NCBI RefSeq assembly: GCF_027925385.1
Contig: NZ_AP027142.1
Location: forward strand, 186,001-250,000
Reading direction: 5' to 3'
Source of the DNA: Methylocystis iwaonis
GTDB lineage: Bacteria > Pseudomonadota > Alphaproteobacteria > Rhizobiales > Beijerinckiaceae
Length of the DNA: 64,000 nucleotides
The notes below the pieces were generated by a model. It saw only the letters and a program-made list of their open reading frames with translations, searched no databases and was not told the DNA's origin. The translations under genes and the position numbers were made by a program. Shown here in pieces: positions 37,461 to 47,576 of the stretch (its first letter is position 1; each line of letters starts with the position of its first letter).

Positions 37461-38759
37461 ATGGATACGATCTTCGCGCTTGGCACCGGCCCCGGTCGCG
37501 CCGCTATTGCGGTGATCCGCCTTTCCGGGCAGGCCGTGCAACAGCTTCTCACTGACGTCACGGGCGGCGTCCCCGATCCTCGCGTCTTGCGTCTTGCGAC
37601 GCTGCGAGACCCCGCCAATGGTGAGGAGCTCGACCGGGGCCTGACATTCTTTTTCCCTGCCCCCCATTCGGCAACGGGTGAAGATTACGCCGAGCTCCAT
37701 CTCCATGGTGGCCGCGCTGTTGTCGACGGCGTGTTATCGGCCCTTTCCCGGCGACCCGGTTTGCGCATGGCTGAGCCCGGCGAATTTGCGCGGCGCGGCT
37801 TTGCCAATGGCAAGCTCGACCTCTCCCAGGCGGAGGCGCTTGCCGATCTCATAGATGCCCAGACGGAGGCGCAGCGGCGGCAAGCGCTGCGCATTGCCGG
37901 CGGCGCATTGCGACGCGAGGTCGAGCGTTGGCGCGCCGCGCTGATCGAGGCTCTGGCGCTTGTCGAGGCGGAACTGGATTTCAGCGACGAAAGCGACGTC
38001 GGGAGTTTCGACCAAGCGCGGCTACGCCAATTGCTGGAGCCCTTGCTTGTGGAGATGCACGCCGCGCTGAAAGCGGCCCCCGCCTCCGAGCGAATGCGCG
38101 AGGGCTTCCTCGTAATGATCCTCGGCGCGCCTAATGCCGGGAAATCGACGCTCCTCAACGCGCTGGCGTGCCGCGACCTCGCAATCGTATCGCCCACCCC
38201 GGGCACGACGCGGGACATGATCGAGGCGCATCTCGACGTCGTGGGATTGCCCGTGACCTTCGTCGACACCGCGGGCCTGCGCGACGCGGCGGACGAAATT
38301 GAGCGGATCGGCGTCGACCGGGTGCTTGAGCGGATCGGAACGGCGGATCTCGTCCTCTGGCTGTCTCCGGACGCTCACGAGCCGAAGCCGGAGATGGCGG
38401 CGCATGTCGATGTGCTGAAGGTTGCGACGAAGACGGATTTAACGCCTGCCCCTGCTGGCTGGCTTGGGATTTCCGCAGAAACCGGATCGGGTGTGGACAC
38501 CCTCTTGAAAGACGTCGGCGAGTTCGCAAGACAGCGCTTGGGCGATGGGGCTTCTGCTTTGCTCATCCGTGAGCGTCACCGCACGGCAATCTCAGCCGCC
38601 GCGGCCTGTCTCGGCTCGGCCCTGGGCGCTGAAAAAGACTTGGAATTCATCGCGGAAGATTTACGTTCCGCCGGAAGAGCGCTTGGGCGTATCGTCGGCG
38701 CGGTGGATGTCGAAGACGTTCTTGAGGCCGTGTTCGCGCGCTTTTGCATCGGTAAGTAA
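37461..38759 (+). CDS. mnmE: tRNA-modifying GTPase MnmE (TrmE)
   Basis: 432 residues. With MnmG it installs the (carboxymethyl)aminomethyl group at wobble U34. N-terminal formyl-THF-binding domain (DTIFALGTGPGRAAIAVIRLSG, HLHGG, EPGEFARRGFANGKLDLSQAEAL), GTPase domain with G1 GAPNAGKST at 222-230, G2/G3 PGTTRDMIE and DTAGLRD, and the C-terminal FCIGK with the essential cysteine. Immediately followed by a parS site and mnmG, its partner. Confidence 0.97.
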   Translation: MDTIFALGTGPGRAAIAVIRLSGQAVQQLLTDVTGGVPDPRVLRLATLRDPANGEELDRGLTFFFPAPHSATGEDYAELHLHGGRAVVDGVLSALSRRPGLRMAEPGEFARRGFANGKLDLSQAEALADLIDAQTEAQRRQALRIAGGALRREVERWRAALIEALALVEAELDFSDESDVGSFDQARLRQLLEPLLVEMHAALKAAPASERMREGFLVMILGAPNAGKSTLLNALACRDLAIVSPTPGTTRDMIEAHLDVVGLPVTFVDTAGLRDAADEIERIGVDRVLERIGTADLVLWLSPDAHEPKPEMAAHVDVLKVATKTDLTPAPAGWLGISAETGSGVDTLLKDVGEFARQRLGDGASALLIRERHRTAISAAAACLGSALGAEKDLEFIAEDLRSAGRALGRIVGAVDVEDVLEAVFARFCIGK

Positions 38760-38765
38760 ATAGAC

Positions 38766-38781
38766 TGTTTCACGTGAAACA
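38766..38781. other. parS centromere-like site (mnmE-mnmG junction)
   Basis: Perfect 16-base match to TGTTTCACGTGAAACA, within an 18-bp palindrome, 6 bp after the mnmE stop. ParB encoded at 42156 is expected to bind and load here to organise the origin region. Confidence 0.95.
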
Positions 38782-38817
38782 GTGCGAGGGCTTCGGAGAG
38801 GAAGCTTGCAGGGGGAT

Positions 38818-40662
38818 ATGAAACATTTCGATGTCATCGTGATCGGCGGCGGGCACGCCGGCTGCGAAGCCGCGGCTGCGGCTACGCGGATGGGCGCGAA
38901 GACGGCGCTTGTCACGCATTCCCGCGCGACGATCGGCGTGATGTCGTGCAATCCCGCGATCGGCGGGCTCGGCAAGGGCCAATTGGTTCGCGAGATCGAT
39001 GCGCTCGACGGACTCATGGGCCGCGTCGCCGATCTGGGCGGCATCCAATTTCGAATGCTCAATCGCTCAAAGGGCCCGGCCGTGCGTGGGCCCCGCGCCC
39101 AAGCGGATCGCAAGCTCTATCGAGCCGCTATGCTTGCAGCCATCGAGGCGGTCCCGAATTTGTCGATTGTCGAAGCCTCAGTCGAGGACCTTCTGGTCGA
39201 GGGAGATGAGGTCCGAGGCGTGTCGACCGGCGCTGGCGACATAATTCACGCAGACGCAATCGTCATCACGACCGGCACTTTTCTTGGCGGGATGATCCAC
39301 ATAGGAGACGAGCGCACCCCCGCTGGCCGAATGGGCGATCCGCCGGCGCTCGGTCTTTCGCGCCGTCTGCGGTCAGCAGGCTTTGCGGTTGGCCGCCTCA
39401 AGACCGGCACTCCAGCCCGGCTCGACGGCAAGACGATCGCCTGGGAGAGCCTCGAAAAGCAATATGGCGACGAGACGCCCGAGCCCTTTTCGACCCTCAC
39501 TGAGCGGATCGAAAATCCCCAGGTCGCCTGTGCGATTACGCGGACGACGGCTCGGTCGCATGAGATTATCCGCGCCGATCTCCATCGTTCTCCGCTCAAG
39601 ACCGGCGCCATCTCTGGGCCGGGTCCGCGCTACTGCCCTTCTATCGAGGATAAGGTCACGCGCTTTGGCGATCGTGACGGGCATCAAATCTTCCTGGAGC
39701 CGGAAGGGCTCGACGACGACACTGTCTATCCGAACGGCATATCGACCTCTCTGCCGGTCGCGACCCAGCACGCCTTCATTCAGTCGATACCGGGCCTCGA
39801 AAAGGCCTTTATTCTCCGGCCGGGCTACGCCATCGAATATGACTATGTCGATCCGCGCGAGCTTCTGCCCAGCCTGGAAACAAAGCGCCTGAGGTGCCTT
39901 TTCCTGGCGGGCCAGATCAATGGCACGACCGGCTATGAGGAAGCCGCCGCCCAGGGCCTCGTCGCGGGGCTCAACGCCGCGCGTTTGGCGCAAGGAAAGA
40001 GCGCGGTGATTTTCGATCGCGCCGGGGCCTATCTCGGGGTCATGATCGACGATCTCGTCACGCGCGGTGTAACGGAACCCTATCGAATGTTCACCTCTCG
40101 CGCCGAATACCGGCTCTCTCTGCGGGCGGATAATGCGGACGAGCGGCTGACGCCAAAGGGCATCGATATTGGTTGCATCGGAGGCGAGCGCCAAGCGGTT
40201 TACCGCGCAAGGGCGGAGAAACTGGCCCGCGCGCGTGCTTTGCTGGAAAGCATCTCTTTGACCTCAGCGGCGGCGTTGAAACATGGGCTTGCCGTCAATC
40301 AGGACGGCCAGCGCCGCAGCGGTTTTGCTCTCCTCGCTTTGCCTTCTGTCACGCTTGGGTCTTTGAGGGAGATTTGGCCTCAACTTGGCCAGATTGATGC
40401 AGCGACAGCCGAGCGGATCGAGACTGATGCGCGCTATGCCGTCTATCTCGACCGGCAACAGGCGGACATCGACGCTTTCAGAAGAGACGAGGAACTCGCC
40501 CTGCCGGATACGTTGGATTATCACGCCATTGCTGGTCTATCCGCTGAGCTGCGTGGGAAGCTCGCCTTCCTGAAGCCGCGGACACTCGGCCAGGCGCAGC
40601 GAATCGACGGCATGACTCCGTCAGCTCTAACACTTCTCGCAGCATGGGCGCGTCGCGCGTGA
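38818..40662 (+). CDS. mnmG: tRNA uridine 5-carboxymethylaminomethyl modification enzyme MnmG (GidA)
   Basis: 614 residues. FAD-dependent partner of MnmE. FAD-binding [22 protein letters not shown] at residues 5-26, [67 protein letters not shown], and YEEAAAQGL near the C-terminal third. The ATG at 38818 has GGGGG upstream; the frame's GTG-type start at 38782 would begin inside the parS palindrome. C-terminal helical domain for tRNA binding present; length is normal. Confidence 0.97.
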   Translation: MKHFDVIVIGGGHAGCEAAAAATRMGAKTALVTHSRATIGVMSCNPAIGGLGKGQLVREIDALDGLMGRVADLGGIQFRMLNRSKGPAVRGPRAQADRKLYRAAMLAAIEAVPNLSIVEASVEDLLVEGDEVRGVSTGAGDIIHADAIVITTGTFLGGMIHIGDERTPAGRMGDPPALGLSRRLRSAGFAVGRLKTGTPARLDGKTIAWESLEKQYGDETPEPFSTLTERIENPQVACAITRTTARSHEIIRADLHRSPLKTGAISGPGPRYCPSIEDKVTRFGDRDGHQIFLEPEGLDDDTVYPNGISTSLPVATQHAFIQSIPGLEKAFILRPGYAIEYDYVDPRELLPSLETKRLRCLFLAGQINGTTGYEEAAAQGLVAGLNAARLAQGKSAVIFDRAGAYLGVMIDDLVTRGVTEPYRMFTSRAEYRLSLRADNADERLTPKGIDIGCIGGERQAVYRARAEKLARARALLESISLTSAAALKHGLAVNQDGQRRSGFALLALPSVTLGSLREIWPQLGQIDAATAERIETDARYAVYLDRQQADIDAFRRDEELALPDTLDYHAIAGLSAELRGKLAFLKPRTLGQAQRIDGMTPSALTLLAAWARRA

Positions 40663-41309
40663 GCGGAGCCTCTCGCGCTGCGGCGCTCGAACTTGTCCCA
40701 GCCCTGCGGAAGATCGAAGGCGAACTTTCGGTCTATGAGCAATTGCTTCAACGCTGGCAGGCGAAGATTAATCTCGTCGCCCCCAACACGTTGGGCGATG
40801 TCTGGTTGCGCCACTTTGCGGACTCGGCGCAGGTCGCAGAATGTGCGCCTGAGGCGAGGATTTGGGCGGATATTGGCTCCGGCGCCGGGTTTCCGGGGTT
40901 GGTGACGGCCCTTTTACGCAAAGGAGTTGACGGCGCTTTAGTTCATTTGATCGAGAGCGATCAGCGCAAGGCGGCGTTCCTACGGGCTGTTTCACGTGAA
41001 ACAGGCGCGCCCGTCGAGATCCATGCCGAGCGGATCGAGAAAGCCTTGCCGCCCCTGGCAGGGAAAGTCGAGGCCATCAGCGCTCGCGCTCTAGCCCCCC
41101 TCGCCCGGCTTGTGGAAATGACGCGCGAACCTTTGGAAAACGGCGCAAAAGCGGTGTTTTTAAAGGGCGAGGAATGGCGTGATGAATTGACCGCCGCTCA
41201 GCCTGTCGGTAATTTTACTTACGAGACTGTTCAGAGCCGCACGCATAAGCGCGCCAGATTGATCGTCGTCCATTCACCTTCAGAGGCAGATTTTGTCCGG
41301 AGAAAATAG
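40659..41309 (+). CDS. rsmG: 16S rRNA (guanine-527-N7) methyltransferase RsmG (GidB)
   Basis: 216 residues from the GTG at 40659, which overlaps the mnmG stop (GTGA); an ATG at 40644 is the alternative. SAM-dependent methyltransferase: [31 protein letters not shown] (SAM loop), [20 protein letters not shown] and [16 protein letters not shown]. The VSRET segment is encoded by a perfect parS site, as in several bacteria. It overlaps parA at the 3' end. Confidence 0.95.
   Translation: MSGASRAAALELVPALRKIEGELSVYEQLLQRWQAKINLVAPNTLGDVWLRHFADSAQVAECAPEARIWADIGSGAGFPGLVTALLRKGVDGALVHLIESDQRKAAFLRAVSRETGAPVEIHAERIEKALPPLAGKVEAISARALAPLARLVEMTREPLENGAKAVFLKGEEWRDELTAAQPVGNFTYETVQSRTHKRARLIVVHSPSEADFVRRK
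40988..41003. other. parS site inside rsmG
   Basis: Perfect TGTTTCACGTGAAACA within the coding sequence, translated as AVSRETG. It lies about 1.2 kb from parB and 2.2 kb from the first parS. Confidence 0.95.
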
Positions 41310-42114
41310 CGGCCAGCGCGTGCTCGTCCTCGCCAACCAAAAGGGCGGCGTCGGCAAAACCACCACAGCGATCAATCTCGGCACGGCGCTTGCCGCTGTG
41401 GGCGAGGAAGTGCTGGTCATCGATCTCGATCCGCAGGGCAATGCCTCCACCGGCCTTGGCGTCGATCGAAAGAGCCGTAAGATTTCGACCTATGACGTCC
41501 TGCTTGGCGAGTCGAGCCTTGCCGACGCCATTGTCCAGACGGTCGTGCCGCGCCTGTCGATCGCGCCTTCGACGCTCGATCTGCTGGGCGTCGAGTTGGA
41601 GATCGCCGGCGACAAGGATCGCGCCTTTCGGCTGAAGCGCGCGTTGGCCGAGCTCGCGGCAGCGGAGCATCATCTCGACGGCAAGCGCTACGACTATATT
41701 CTCGTCGATTGCCCGCCGTCGCTCAATCTGCTGACCATCAATGCGCTGGCGAGCGCCGATGCGGTTGTCGTGCCCCTGCAATGCGAATTCTTCGCGCTCG
41801 AAGGTCTGTCGCAGCTTCTCTCGACTGTCGAGCAGGTGACGCGGACGCTCAATCCGAAACTGTCGATCCATGGCGTCGTGCTGACCATGTACGACCCGCG
41901 CAATAATCTCGCGACCCAGGTCGCGGCGGATGTGCGGCGCTTCATGGGCGACAAGGTCTATGAGACGATGATTCCGCGCAATGTGCGCGTTTCCGAAGCG
42001 CCGTCTCACGGCAAGCCGGTGCTGCTCTATGATCTGAAATGCTCCGGTAGCCAGGCCTATCTCAAGCTCGCCTCCGAAGTGATCCAGCGCGAGAAGCGCC
42101 TGAGAGCGGCGTAG
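41293..42114 (+). CDS. parA: Chromosome partitioning ATPase ParA
   Basis: 273 residues. Walker-type (deviant) P-loop LANQKGGVGKTTTAINLG with KGGVGKTT at 17-24, DLDPQGNASTGLG (A'), and DCPPSLNLLTINAL (Walker B). Drives segregation of ParB-bound origins. Start TTG at 41293, overlapping rsmG by 17 bp, with AGAGG 6 bp upstream. Followed by parB after 41 bp. Confidence 0.97.
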   Translation: MSGENSGQRVLVLANQKGGVGKTTTAINLGTALAAVGEEVLVIDLDPQGNASTGLGVDRKSRKISTYDVLLGESSLADAIVQTVVPRLSIAPSTLDLLGVELEIAGDKDRAFRLKRALAELAAAEHHLDGKRYDYILVDCPPSLNLLTINALASADAVVVPLQCEFFALEGLSQLLSTVEQVTRTLNPKLSIHGVVLTMYDPRNNLATQVAADVRRFMGDKVYETMIPRNVRVSEAPSHGKPVLLYDLKCSGSQAYLKLASEVIQREKRLRAA

Positions 42115-42155
42115 TTTCGGCAATACAGTTACGACCATTAGGGAGCGTTTTCGAT

Positions 42156-43037
42156 ATGGCAGAAGAACCGCGCCGACGGCTTGGTCGCGGCCTGGCGGCG
42201 CTTTTGGGCGACGCCGGAGATGAGGCGCCCAGTGAGCGTCCGCGTGGACAGCGCAAGGTTCCGATCGAGTTTTTGCGCCCCAATCCGCGCAATCCGCGCA
42301 CCATGTTTCGCGAGGAGGACCTCGCAGACCTCTCGAATTCCATCCGCGAAAAGGGCATTATCCAGCCGATCGTCGTGCGCGCGATTCCGGGCGTCGCCGA
42401 CGCCTATGAGATCATCGCCGGCGAGCGACGCTGGCGCGCCGCCCAGGCCGCCGGTCTTGCGGATGTTCCAGTCGTCATCCACGAGGCCGATGACAAGGAA
42501 GCGCTCGAGCTCGCGATCATCGAAAATGTCCAGCGCGCTGACCTCAACGCGATAGAAGAAGCGAAGGGCTATGAGCGTCTGGGCGCCGAGTTCAGCTATT
42601 CCCAGAGCGACATCGCCAAGATTATCGGCAAAAGCCGCTCGCATGTCGCCAATACGATGCGGCTGCTGAACCTCCCGGAAGGCGCCAAAATGCTGGTGCA
42701 GGACGGCAAGATTTCAGCCGGTCACGCTCGTGCGCTGCTGGCGGTCGAGAACCCTGAGGCGGTGGCGCGGCAGATCGTCGAACAGGGGCTGACCGTGCGT
42801 GACGTCGAGGCCATGAGCCAGGCTCAGACGAACGCCCAATCTCCGGCCAACGACTCCGATGGCGGTAAAAAGCCGCGCCCGGAAAAGGACGCCAATACCC
42901 GCGCCTTGGAAAAATCGCTCGGCGATTCGCTCGGCATGGCGGTGGAGATCAAAAATCAAGGAGAGCGGGGGGAGATTCGCATCCGCTATCAATCGCTCGA
43001 CCAGCTCGACGCGATTTGTCGGCTGTTGAATGGGTGA
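42156..43037 (+). CDS. parB: Chromosome partitioning protein ParB
   Basis: 293 residues. CTP-dependent parS-binding clamp. Starts with a basic region RRLGRGLAALLGDAG, then the ParB/Srx domain: NPRNPRTMFREEDLADL, RGI-like REKGIIQPIVVRA, and the CTP/arginine motif GERRWRAAQAAG, then HTH FSYSQSDIAKIIGKSRSHVANTMRLLNLP, a linker and a C-terminal dimerisation domain ending RIRYQSLDQLDAICRLLNG. Two perfect parS sites lie upstream in this same gene block. Confidence 0.97.
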   Translation: MAEEPRRRLGRGLAALLGDAGDEAPSERPRGQRKVPIEFLRPNPRNPRTMFREEDLADLSNSIREKGIIQPIVVRAIPGVADAYEIIAGERRWRAAQAAGLADVPVVIHEADDKEALELAIIENVQRADLNAIEEAKGYERLGAEFSYSQSDIAKIIGKSRSHVANTMRLLNLPEGAKMLVQDGKISAGHARALLAVENPEAVARQIVEQGLTVRDVEAMSQAQTNAQSPANDSDGGKKPRPEKDANTRALEKSLGDSLGMAVEIKNQGERGEIRIRYQSLDQLDAICRLLNG

Positions 43038-43068
43038 TTTGAGCCGCTCGGCGAAGCCGCGGTGACTT

Positions 43069-43395
43069 GCGTTATTCCCAGCGGGCTGAAAAATTCGGTT
43101 CGAGCAGCGCTGCCGTCATTGTGAGGAGCGTAAGCGACGAAGCAATCCAGAGCCCCATCACTGCCCTGGATTGCTTGGCTCCGCTCGCAATGACGGCCGA
43201 GATCCTTTAGCGAAAACGCGTAATACGAGATCCGCTTGATTGGTTCGGTGTCATTCCCGACGCTCGCGTAGCGAGCGATCGGGAATCCAGAGCCAAACCA
43301 GCGCGTTTGTGGCTCTGGATTCCCGATCGGGCCTTCGGCCCGTCGGGAATGACAAGCCCCAATCCGAGCTATTCAAACGGAAACGGTATAAGACC
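43069..43395. repeat. Dispersed palindromic repeat R2, copy d, next to a fragment and an R1
   Basis: A partial R2 fragment (TTATTCCCAGCGGGCTGAA, 43070-43090) precedes an R1, then a full R2 from 43223 to 43395: ACGAGATCCGCTTGATTGGT at one end, GCTCGCGTAGCGAGCG and CCAGAGCC arms, and GAGCTATTCAAACGGAAACG at the other end. It is the best-preserved full R2, in reverse orientation to copies c and e. Between parB and ompW, which are convergent. Confidence 0.9.
43112..43198. repeat. Dispersed palindromic repeat R1, copy d
   Basis: CCGTCATTGTGAGGAGCG at the left, CCGCTCGCAATGACGG at the right, with GAAGCAATCCAGAGCC / GCCCTGGATTGCTTGG inner arms. Confidence 0.9.
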
Positions 43396-43429
43396 ACGGC
43401 TAGCAACCTGGTCTACTCGCCAATAAAAA

Positions 43430-43450
43430 AACCGGCCGCTAGGGCCGGTT
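43430..43450. terminator. Bidirectional terminator between parB and ompW
   Basis: AACCGGCC / GGCCGGTT stem with a GCTAG loop, flanked by an A-run on the left (a T-run for the minus-strand ompW transcript) and TTTTCTTTT on the right (for plus-strand transcripts). Confidence 0.85.
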
Positions 43451-43475
43451 TTCTTTTAAGTTTGAGACGTTCGGA

Positions 43476-44399
43476 TCAGAACGGCAGGAGCTTCGGAACG
43501 CCCCAATCGCCGCCGAAGCGGTAGGTCAGACCGGCGGAGACGACCAGCGGGTTGATCTTCACCGCAGCGTTGACCGGGACAAAGACCGGATTGAGCGCCG
43601 CGCCAACCGGGCCCGGGATGAAGGCCACGATATTGGCGTGCGCGTTGGGCTCCACCATGATGTATTTCACATCGACGTTGACGCCCCAGTGTTCGTTGAA
43701 CATGTAGTCCGCGCCAGCCTGGCCGACGACGCCCCAGGACGGGGTGATGCTGGCCGAGTAGAAGCTCGCAGTGGCGCCGAAAGCGCCAAGCGTGGTGGCG
43801 GTCGAACCGGGGGCAAAATTGAGCGCCCAATTGTTGTTGCCGGCGCGGGTGCCCCAGAAGGTCGTGAAGTTCACGCCGACGCCCAGGTAAGGCTGGAAGG
43901 CGCCGAAGTTCGTGAAGTGATACTGCAGCATCACGGACGGCGGGAACGCCCAGGTGTGCGCCAGGCTGGAGCCGGCCAGAACGCCCGTGCCCTGGATATG
44001 ATGCGGCGAAACGCAGCAGATGGCCTCGATCGCCCAGTTCTTGGTCAGATAATAGGCGACGTCGAGCATCGGGATGACGGAGGTGGAGATGCTCGTGCTG
44101 GCGCCCGGCACCAGGCTGCCATAGCCGGCGCTCAGGCCAGTGGCGACGCCGACGCTGCCGCCGGGAACGCCGAGGGCGGCGAGCGTGGGATGCACCGCGC
44201 CAGCGTCATAGATCTTGGCGGTGCCGTCGAGCGGGATCAGGCTGCCGACCTTGAGGCGGATCTGGAAGGGCTGATAGGTGTCGACGAACACCGGCGCCGG
44301 CGGCGGAGCCTTGATGCTCGGCAGATCGGCCGCGTGAGCAGAGACGGCGGCCGTCCCCAACGCAATGGCGGCGACAGCGCCGCGAACAATATTCCTCAT
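43476..44399 (-). CDS. ompW: OmpW family outer-membrane protein
   Basis: 307 residues. Signal peptide at 1-23 ending AHA. Predicted eight-stranded beta barrel: DTYQPFQIRLKVGSLIPLDG near the start (strand 1), YYLTKNWAIEAIC, FGAFQPYLGVGVNFTTFWG, GADYMFNEHWGVNVDVKYI and the terminal AGLTYRFGGDWGVPKLLPF. This resembles OmpW closely, but with insertions (AGAVHPTLAALG; FIPGPVGAALNP). In enterobacteria OmpW is induced by low oxygen through FNR; a perfect FNR-type box lies 97 bp upstream of this start. Confidence 0.87.
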   Translation of the reverse strand: MRNIVRGAVAAIALGTAAVSAHAADLPSIKAPPPAPVFVDTYQPFQIRLKVGSLIPLDGTAKIYDAGAVHPTLAALGVPGGSVGVATGLSAGYGSLVPGASTSISTSVIPMLDVAYYLTKNWAIEAICCVSPHHIQGTGVLAGSSLAHTWAFPPSVMLQYHFTNFGAFQPYLGVGVNFTTFWGTRAGNNNWALNFAPGSTATTLGAFGATASFYSASITPSWGVVGQAGADYMFNEHWGVNVDVKYIMVEPNAHANIVAFIPGPVGAALNPVFVPVNAAVKINPLVVSAGLTYRFGGDWGVPKLLPF

Positions 44400-44488
44400 C
44401 GGAACCCCCTCGAAATCGCTTCGGTGGACGGTCGACGCCGTCCGCGCCGAGTCGGCAAAGAAGTTGCTACGTTTTTGGACGCCTACGC

Positions 44489-44502
44489 TTGATAAAGATC
44501 AA
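44489..44502. promoter_or_regulatory. FNR/FixK-type box upstream of ompW
   Basis: TTGATAAAGATCAA is a perfect match to TTGAT-N4-ATCAA. It is centred 96-97 bp before the ompW start codon and about 198 bp before purL. ompW is the likelier target because the position suits a promoter there and FNR control of ompW is known in enterobacteria. Confidence 0.75.
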
Positions 44503-44693
44503 TAAAAACGCTGTGGACTGTTCATTCTTTGGCATTGTGTCCGTAGCGCAACATTTTTGTGCTGTTGCCTTGCGGGACGCCCGGCGCTAATCGAGGTTTA
44601 CGAAAAATCGCTTGAGACTCTCAGGCAATTCCGGCGCTTTCGGCGCCCCCGCGGCGCCCAAAAAAGCGCCGCCTTTGCGCAGGGCCTGCTCAT

Positions 44694-46931
44694 TTGACCG
44701 CCAACGCCTCCCCCGCTGAACCCAAGGTCGACGCCGAACTCGCCGCCGCGCATGGGCTCAAAGCCGACGAATATGACCGCATCCTGAAGCTGATCGGCCG
44801 TGCGCCGAGCTTCACCGAGCTGGGCATTTTCTCGGCCATGTGGAACGAGCACTGCTCGTATAAATCCTCGCGCATCCATCTGCGCAAGCTGCCGACCAAG
44901 GCGCCCTGGGTCATCCGGGGTCCCGGCGAGAACGCCGGCGTCATCGACATCGGCGACGGCGACGCCTGCGTCTTCAAGATGGAGAGCCACAATCATCCGT
45001 CCTTCATCGAGCCCTATCAGGGCGCCGCGACGGGCGTGGGCGGCATCTTGCGCGACGTCTTCACCATGGGCGCGCGGCCGATCGCCTGTCTGAACCTCCT
45101 GCGCTTTGGCCGGCCGGCCCATCCCAAGACGCGGCATCTTGTCTCGGGCGTCGTTGCGGGCGTTGGCGGCTACGGCAATAGCTTCGGTGTGCCGACGGTT
45201 GGCGGCTCGACCGAATTCGACGCGAGCTATGACGGGAACATCCTCGTCAACGCCATGGCGGTGGGCCTCGCGCGGGCGGATGCGATTTTCTATTCGGCTG
45301 CGGCGGGCGTCGGAAACCCGATCGTCTATCTGGGCTCCAAGACCGGCCGCGACGGCATTCATGGCGCGACCATGGCCTCGGCCGCCTTCGAGGCGGACGC
45401 CGAGGAGAAACGGCCGACCGTGCAGGTGGGTGATCCCTTCTCCGAGAAGCTGCTGCTCGAGGCCTGCCTCGAGCTCATGGCCTCGGGCGCCGTCATCGCC
45501 ATTCAGGACATGGGCGCGGCGGGGCTCACCTCCTCGGCGGTCGAGATGGGCGCCAAGGGCAATCTGGGCATCGAGCTCGACCTCGACGCCGTGCCCTGCC
45601 GCGAGGAAGGCATGACAGCCTATGAGATGATGCTCTCGGAGAGCCAGGAGCGCATGCTCATGGTGCTGAAGCCGGAGCTCGAGGAACAGGCCGAGGGCAT
45701 TTTCCGCAAATGGGGGCTCGATTTCGCCATCGTCGGCAAGACTACCGACGATTTGCGTTTCGTCGTGAAACACAAGGGCGAGGTGAAAGCCGATCTGCCG
45801 ATCAAGGAGCTTGGCGACGAGGCGCCGGTCTATGACCGGCCCTGGGTTCCCTCGCCCAAACAGCCGGTGATCGACCCGGCCGCCGTGACGCCGCCGCTCT
45901 CGAACCGCGACGCGCTGTTGAGGCTTCTGTCGACGCCTAATCTTTGCTCCAAGCGCTGGGTCTGGGAGCAATATGACCATCTCATTCTCGGCAACAGCGT
46001 GCGTCGTCCCGGCGGCGACGCAGCGGTGATTCGCGTCAAGGAGGGGCCGAAGGGCCTGGCTGTGACGACCGACGTGACCGCCCGCTATTGCGCCGCCGAT
46101 CCCGTCGAGGGCGGCAAGCAGGCGGTGGCGGAAGCCTGGCGCAACATCACCGTCACCGGCGCGAAGCCTTTGGCGCTCACTGACAATCTCAACTTCGGTA
46201 ATCCCGAGCGGCCCGAATATATGGGCCAGTTCGTGGGCTGCCTGCAGGGCATCGGCGAGGCGGCGGCGGCGCTCGATTTCCCGATCGTCTCCGGCAATGT
46301 GTCTCTCTACAACGAGACGCAGGGCGCCGGCATTCTGCCGACGCCGGCGATCGGCGGCGTCGGCGTCATCGCGGATGTCGCGACCTCCGCGACGCCTGGC
46401 TTCGCGCGCGAGGGCGAAACGATTCTGCTCATCGGCGAGACCAAGGGCTGGCTTGGCCAGTCCGCTTATCTCGCGGAAGTTTGCGGCCGCAAGGAAGGCG
46501 CGCCGCCGCCGGTCGATCTGGCCGCCGAGCGCAAGAACGGCGATTTCGTTCGTGAGCTCATCCTATCGGGCAAAGTCTCCGCCGCGCATGACCTTTCCGA
46601 CGGCGGCCTCGCCGTCGCGCTTTCGGAAATGGCGCTTGCGGGCGGGATCGGCGCCGCCGTTTCGACGCTTCCCGATGGCCCGAGACACGCTGTTCTCTTT
46701 GGCGAGGATCAGGCCCGTTGCCTTGTCACCGCTGGCGAGGACGCTCTGACTGTTTTGGCCGCATGTGTGGATGCTGGCATTTCCGCTGTGACACTTGGTG
46801 TCACAGGCGGCGATTCCTTGAAGCTCCCCGGCGAGGCGCCGATATTGCTCTCCGAACTGCGCAAAGCGCATGAAACGCCGCTTCCGGCCTTCATGGCCGG
46901 GGACGACAGTGTCTTTCCCGACAATTCATGA
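44694..46931 (+). CDS. purL: Phosphoribosylformylglycinamidine synthase subunit PurL (small type)
   Basis: 745 residues from a TTG. Fourth step of purine synthesis; the small type works with PurQ and PurS, not in this window. Motifs: [116 protein letters not shown], and [11 protein letters not shown]. Two tandem AIRS-type halves are visible. A 9-bp-arm palindrome (46788-46806 region) lies in the coding sequence. Followed by bolA after 19 bp. Confidence 0.97.
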   Translation: MTANASPAEPKVDAELAAAHGLKADEYDRILKLIGRAPSFTELGIFSAMWNEHCSYKSSRIHLRKLPTKAPWVIRGPGENAGVIDIGDGDACVFKMESHNHPSFIEPYQGAATGVGGILRDVFTMGARPIACLNLLRFGRPAHPKTRHLVSGVVAGVGGYGNSFGVPTVGGSTEFDASYDGNILVNAMAVGLARADAIFYSAAAGVGNPIVYLGSKTGRDGIHGATMASAAFEADAEEKRPTVQVGDPFSEKLLLEACLELMASGAVIAIQDMGAAGLTSSAVEMGAKGNLGIELDLDAVPCREEGMTAYEMMLSESQERMLMVLKPELEEQAEGIFRKWGLDFAIVGKTTDDLRFVVKHKGEVKADLPIKELGDEAPVYDRPWVPSPKQPVIDPAAVTPPLSNRDALLRLLSTPNLCSKRWVWEQYDHLILGNSVRRPGGDAAVIRVKEGPKGLAVTTDVTARYCAADPVEGGKQAVAEAWRNITVTGAKPLALTDNLNFGNPERPEYMGQFVGCLQGIGEAAAALDFPIVSGNVSLYNETQGAGILPTPAIGGVGVIADVATSATPGFAREGETILLIGETKGWLGQSAYLAEVCGRKEGAPPPVDLAAERKNGDFVRELILSGKVSAAHDLSDGGLAVALSEMALAGGIGAAVSTLPDGPRHAVLFGEDQARCLVTAGEDALTVLAACVDAGISAVTLGVTGGDSLKLPGEAPILLSELRKAHETPLPAFMAGDDSVFPDNS

Positions 46932-46950
46932 CGCAAAGAGGACGAACCCA

Positions 46951-47181
46951 ATGCCTATGCCCGCCGCCGAGATTGAAAGCATCATCAAGGCCGCCCTCCC
47001 CGACGCGACCATCGAGCTGACTGCGCTCGCCGACGACAACGACCACTGGGCTGCGACGGTTGTTTCCGAGCAGTTTCGTGGGCTGTCGCGGGTGAAGCAG
47101 CATCAGCTCGTGAATGCGGCCTTCGGCTCACGGCTGGGCGGCGAGCTTCACGCGCTGGCGTTGACGACCCGCGCGCCGTAA
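46951..47181 (+). CDS. BolA family protein
   Basis: 76 residues from an ATG with GAGG upstream. BolA-like domain: MPAAEIESIIKAALPDATIELTALADDNDHWAATVVSEQFRGLSRVKQHQLVNAAFG, the LSRVKQHQLVNAAF segment being the signature helix, with His residues that can ligand an Fe-S cluster together with a monothiol glutaredoxin. It lies directly upstream of grxD, a conserved pairing. Confidence 0.93.
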   Translation: MPMPAAEIESIIKAALPDATIELTALADDNDHWAATVVSEQFRGLSRVKQHQLVNAAFGSRLGGELHALALTTRAP

Positions 47182-47232
47182 AATGACGAGGCCAGAAGCG
47201 GCGCCTTGAACGCCGCAGGAAAGGAAAAGCAG

Positions 47233-47574
47233 ATGTCCGACGCCAACAGCCGCATCAAGAGCGAGATCGAATCTTCCGACGTCGTCCTCTTCATGAAGGG
47301 CACCCCGCAGGCCCCGCAGTGCGGATTCTCCATGCAAGTGGTGCAAATCCTCAACCATATCGGCGTGCCCTACAAGGCGATCAATGTGCTTGCCGACGGC
47401 GAAATCCGTGAAGGCATCAAGACCTATTCCAACTGGCCGACGATCCCGCAGCTCTACATCAAGAACGAGTTCATCGGCGGCTGCGACATCACCCGGGAAA
47501 TGTTCCAGTCGGGCGAACTCGTTGCGCTCTTCGACAAGGAAGGCGTGCCGCACGCCCAGGCCGGCAAGGCGTAA
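47233..47574 (+). CDS. grxD: Monothiol glutaredoxin (Grx4/GrxD type)
   Basis: 113 residues. CGFS active site at 30-33 ([10 protein letters not shown]), WPTIPQLYI (TIP cis-Pro, glutathione binding) and [17 protein letters not shown]. Such glutaredoxins bind a [2Fe-2S] cluster with BolA partners and serve in Fe-S transfer and iron sensing. Start at 47233 is preceded by AAGGAAAAG. Purine gene purL, bolA and grxD form one transcription unit. Confidence 0.96.
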   Translation: MSDANSRIKSEIESSDVVLFMKGTPQAPQCGFSMQVVQILNHIGVPYKAINVLADGEIREGIKTYSNWPTIPQLYIKNEFIGGCDITREMFQSGELVALFDKEGVPHAQAGKA

Positions 47575-47576
47575 CA

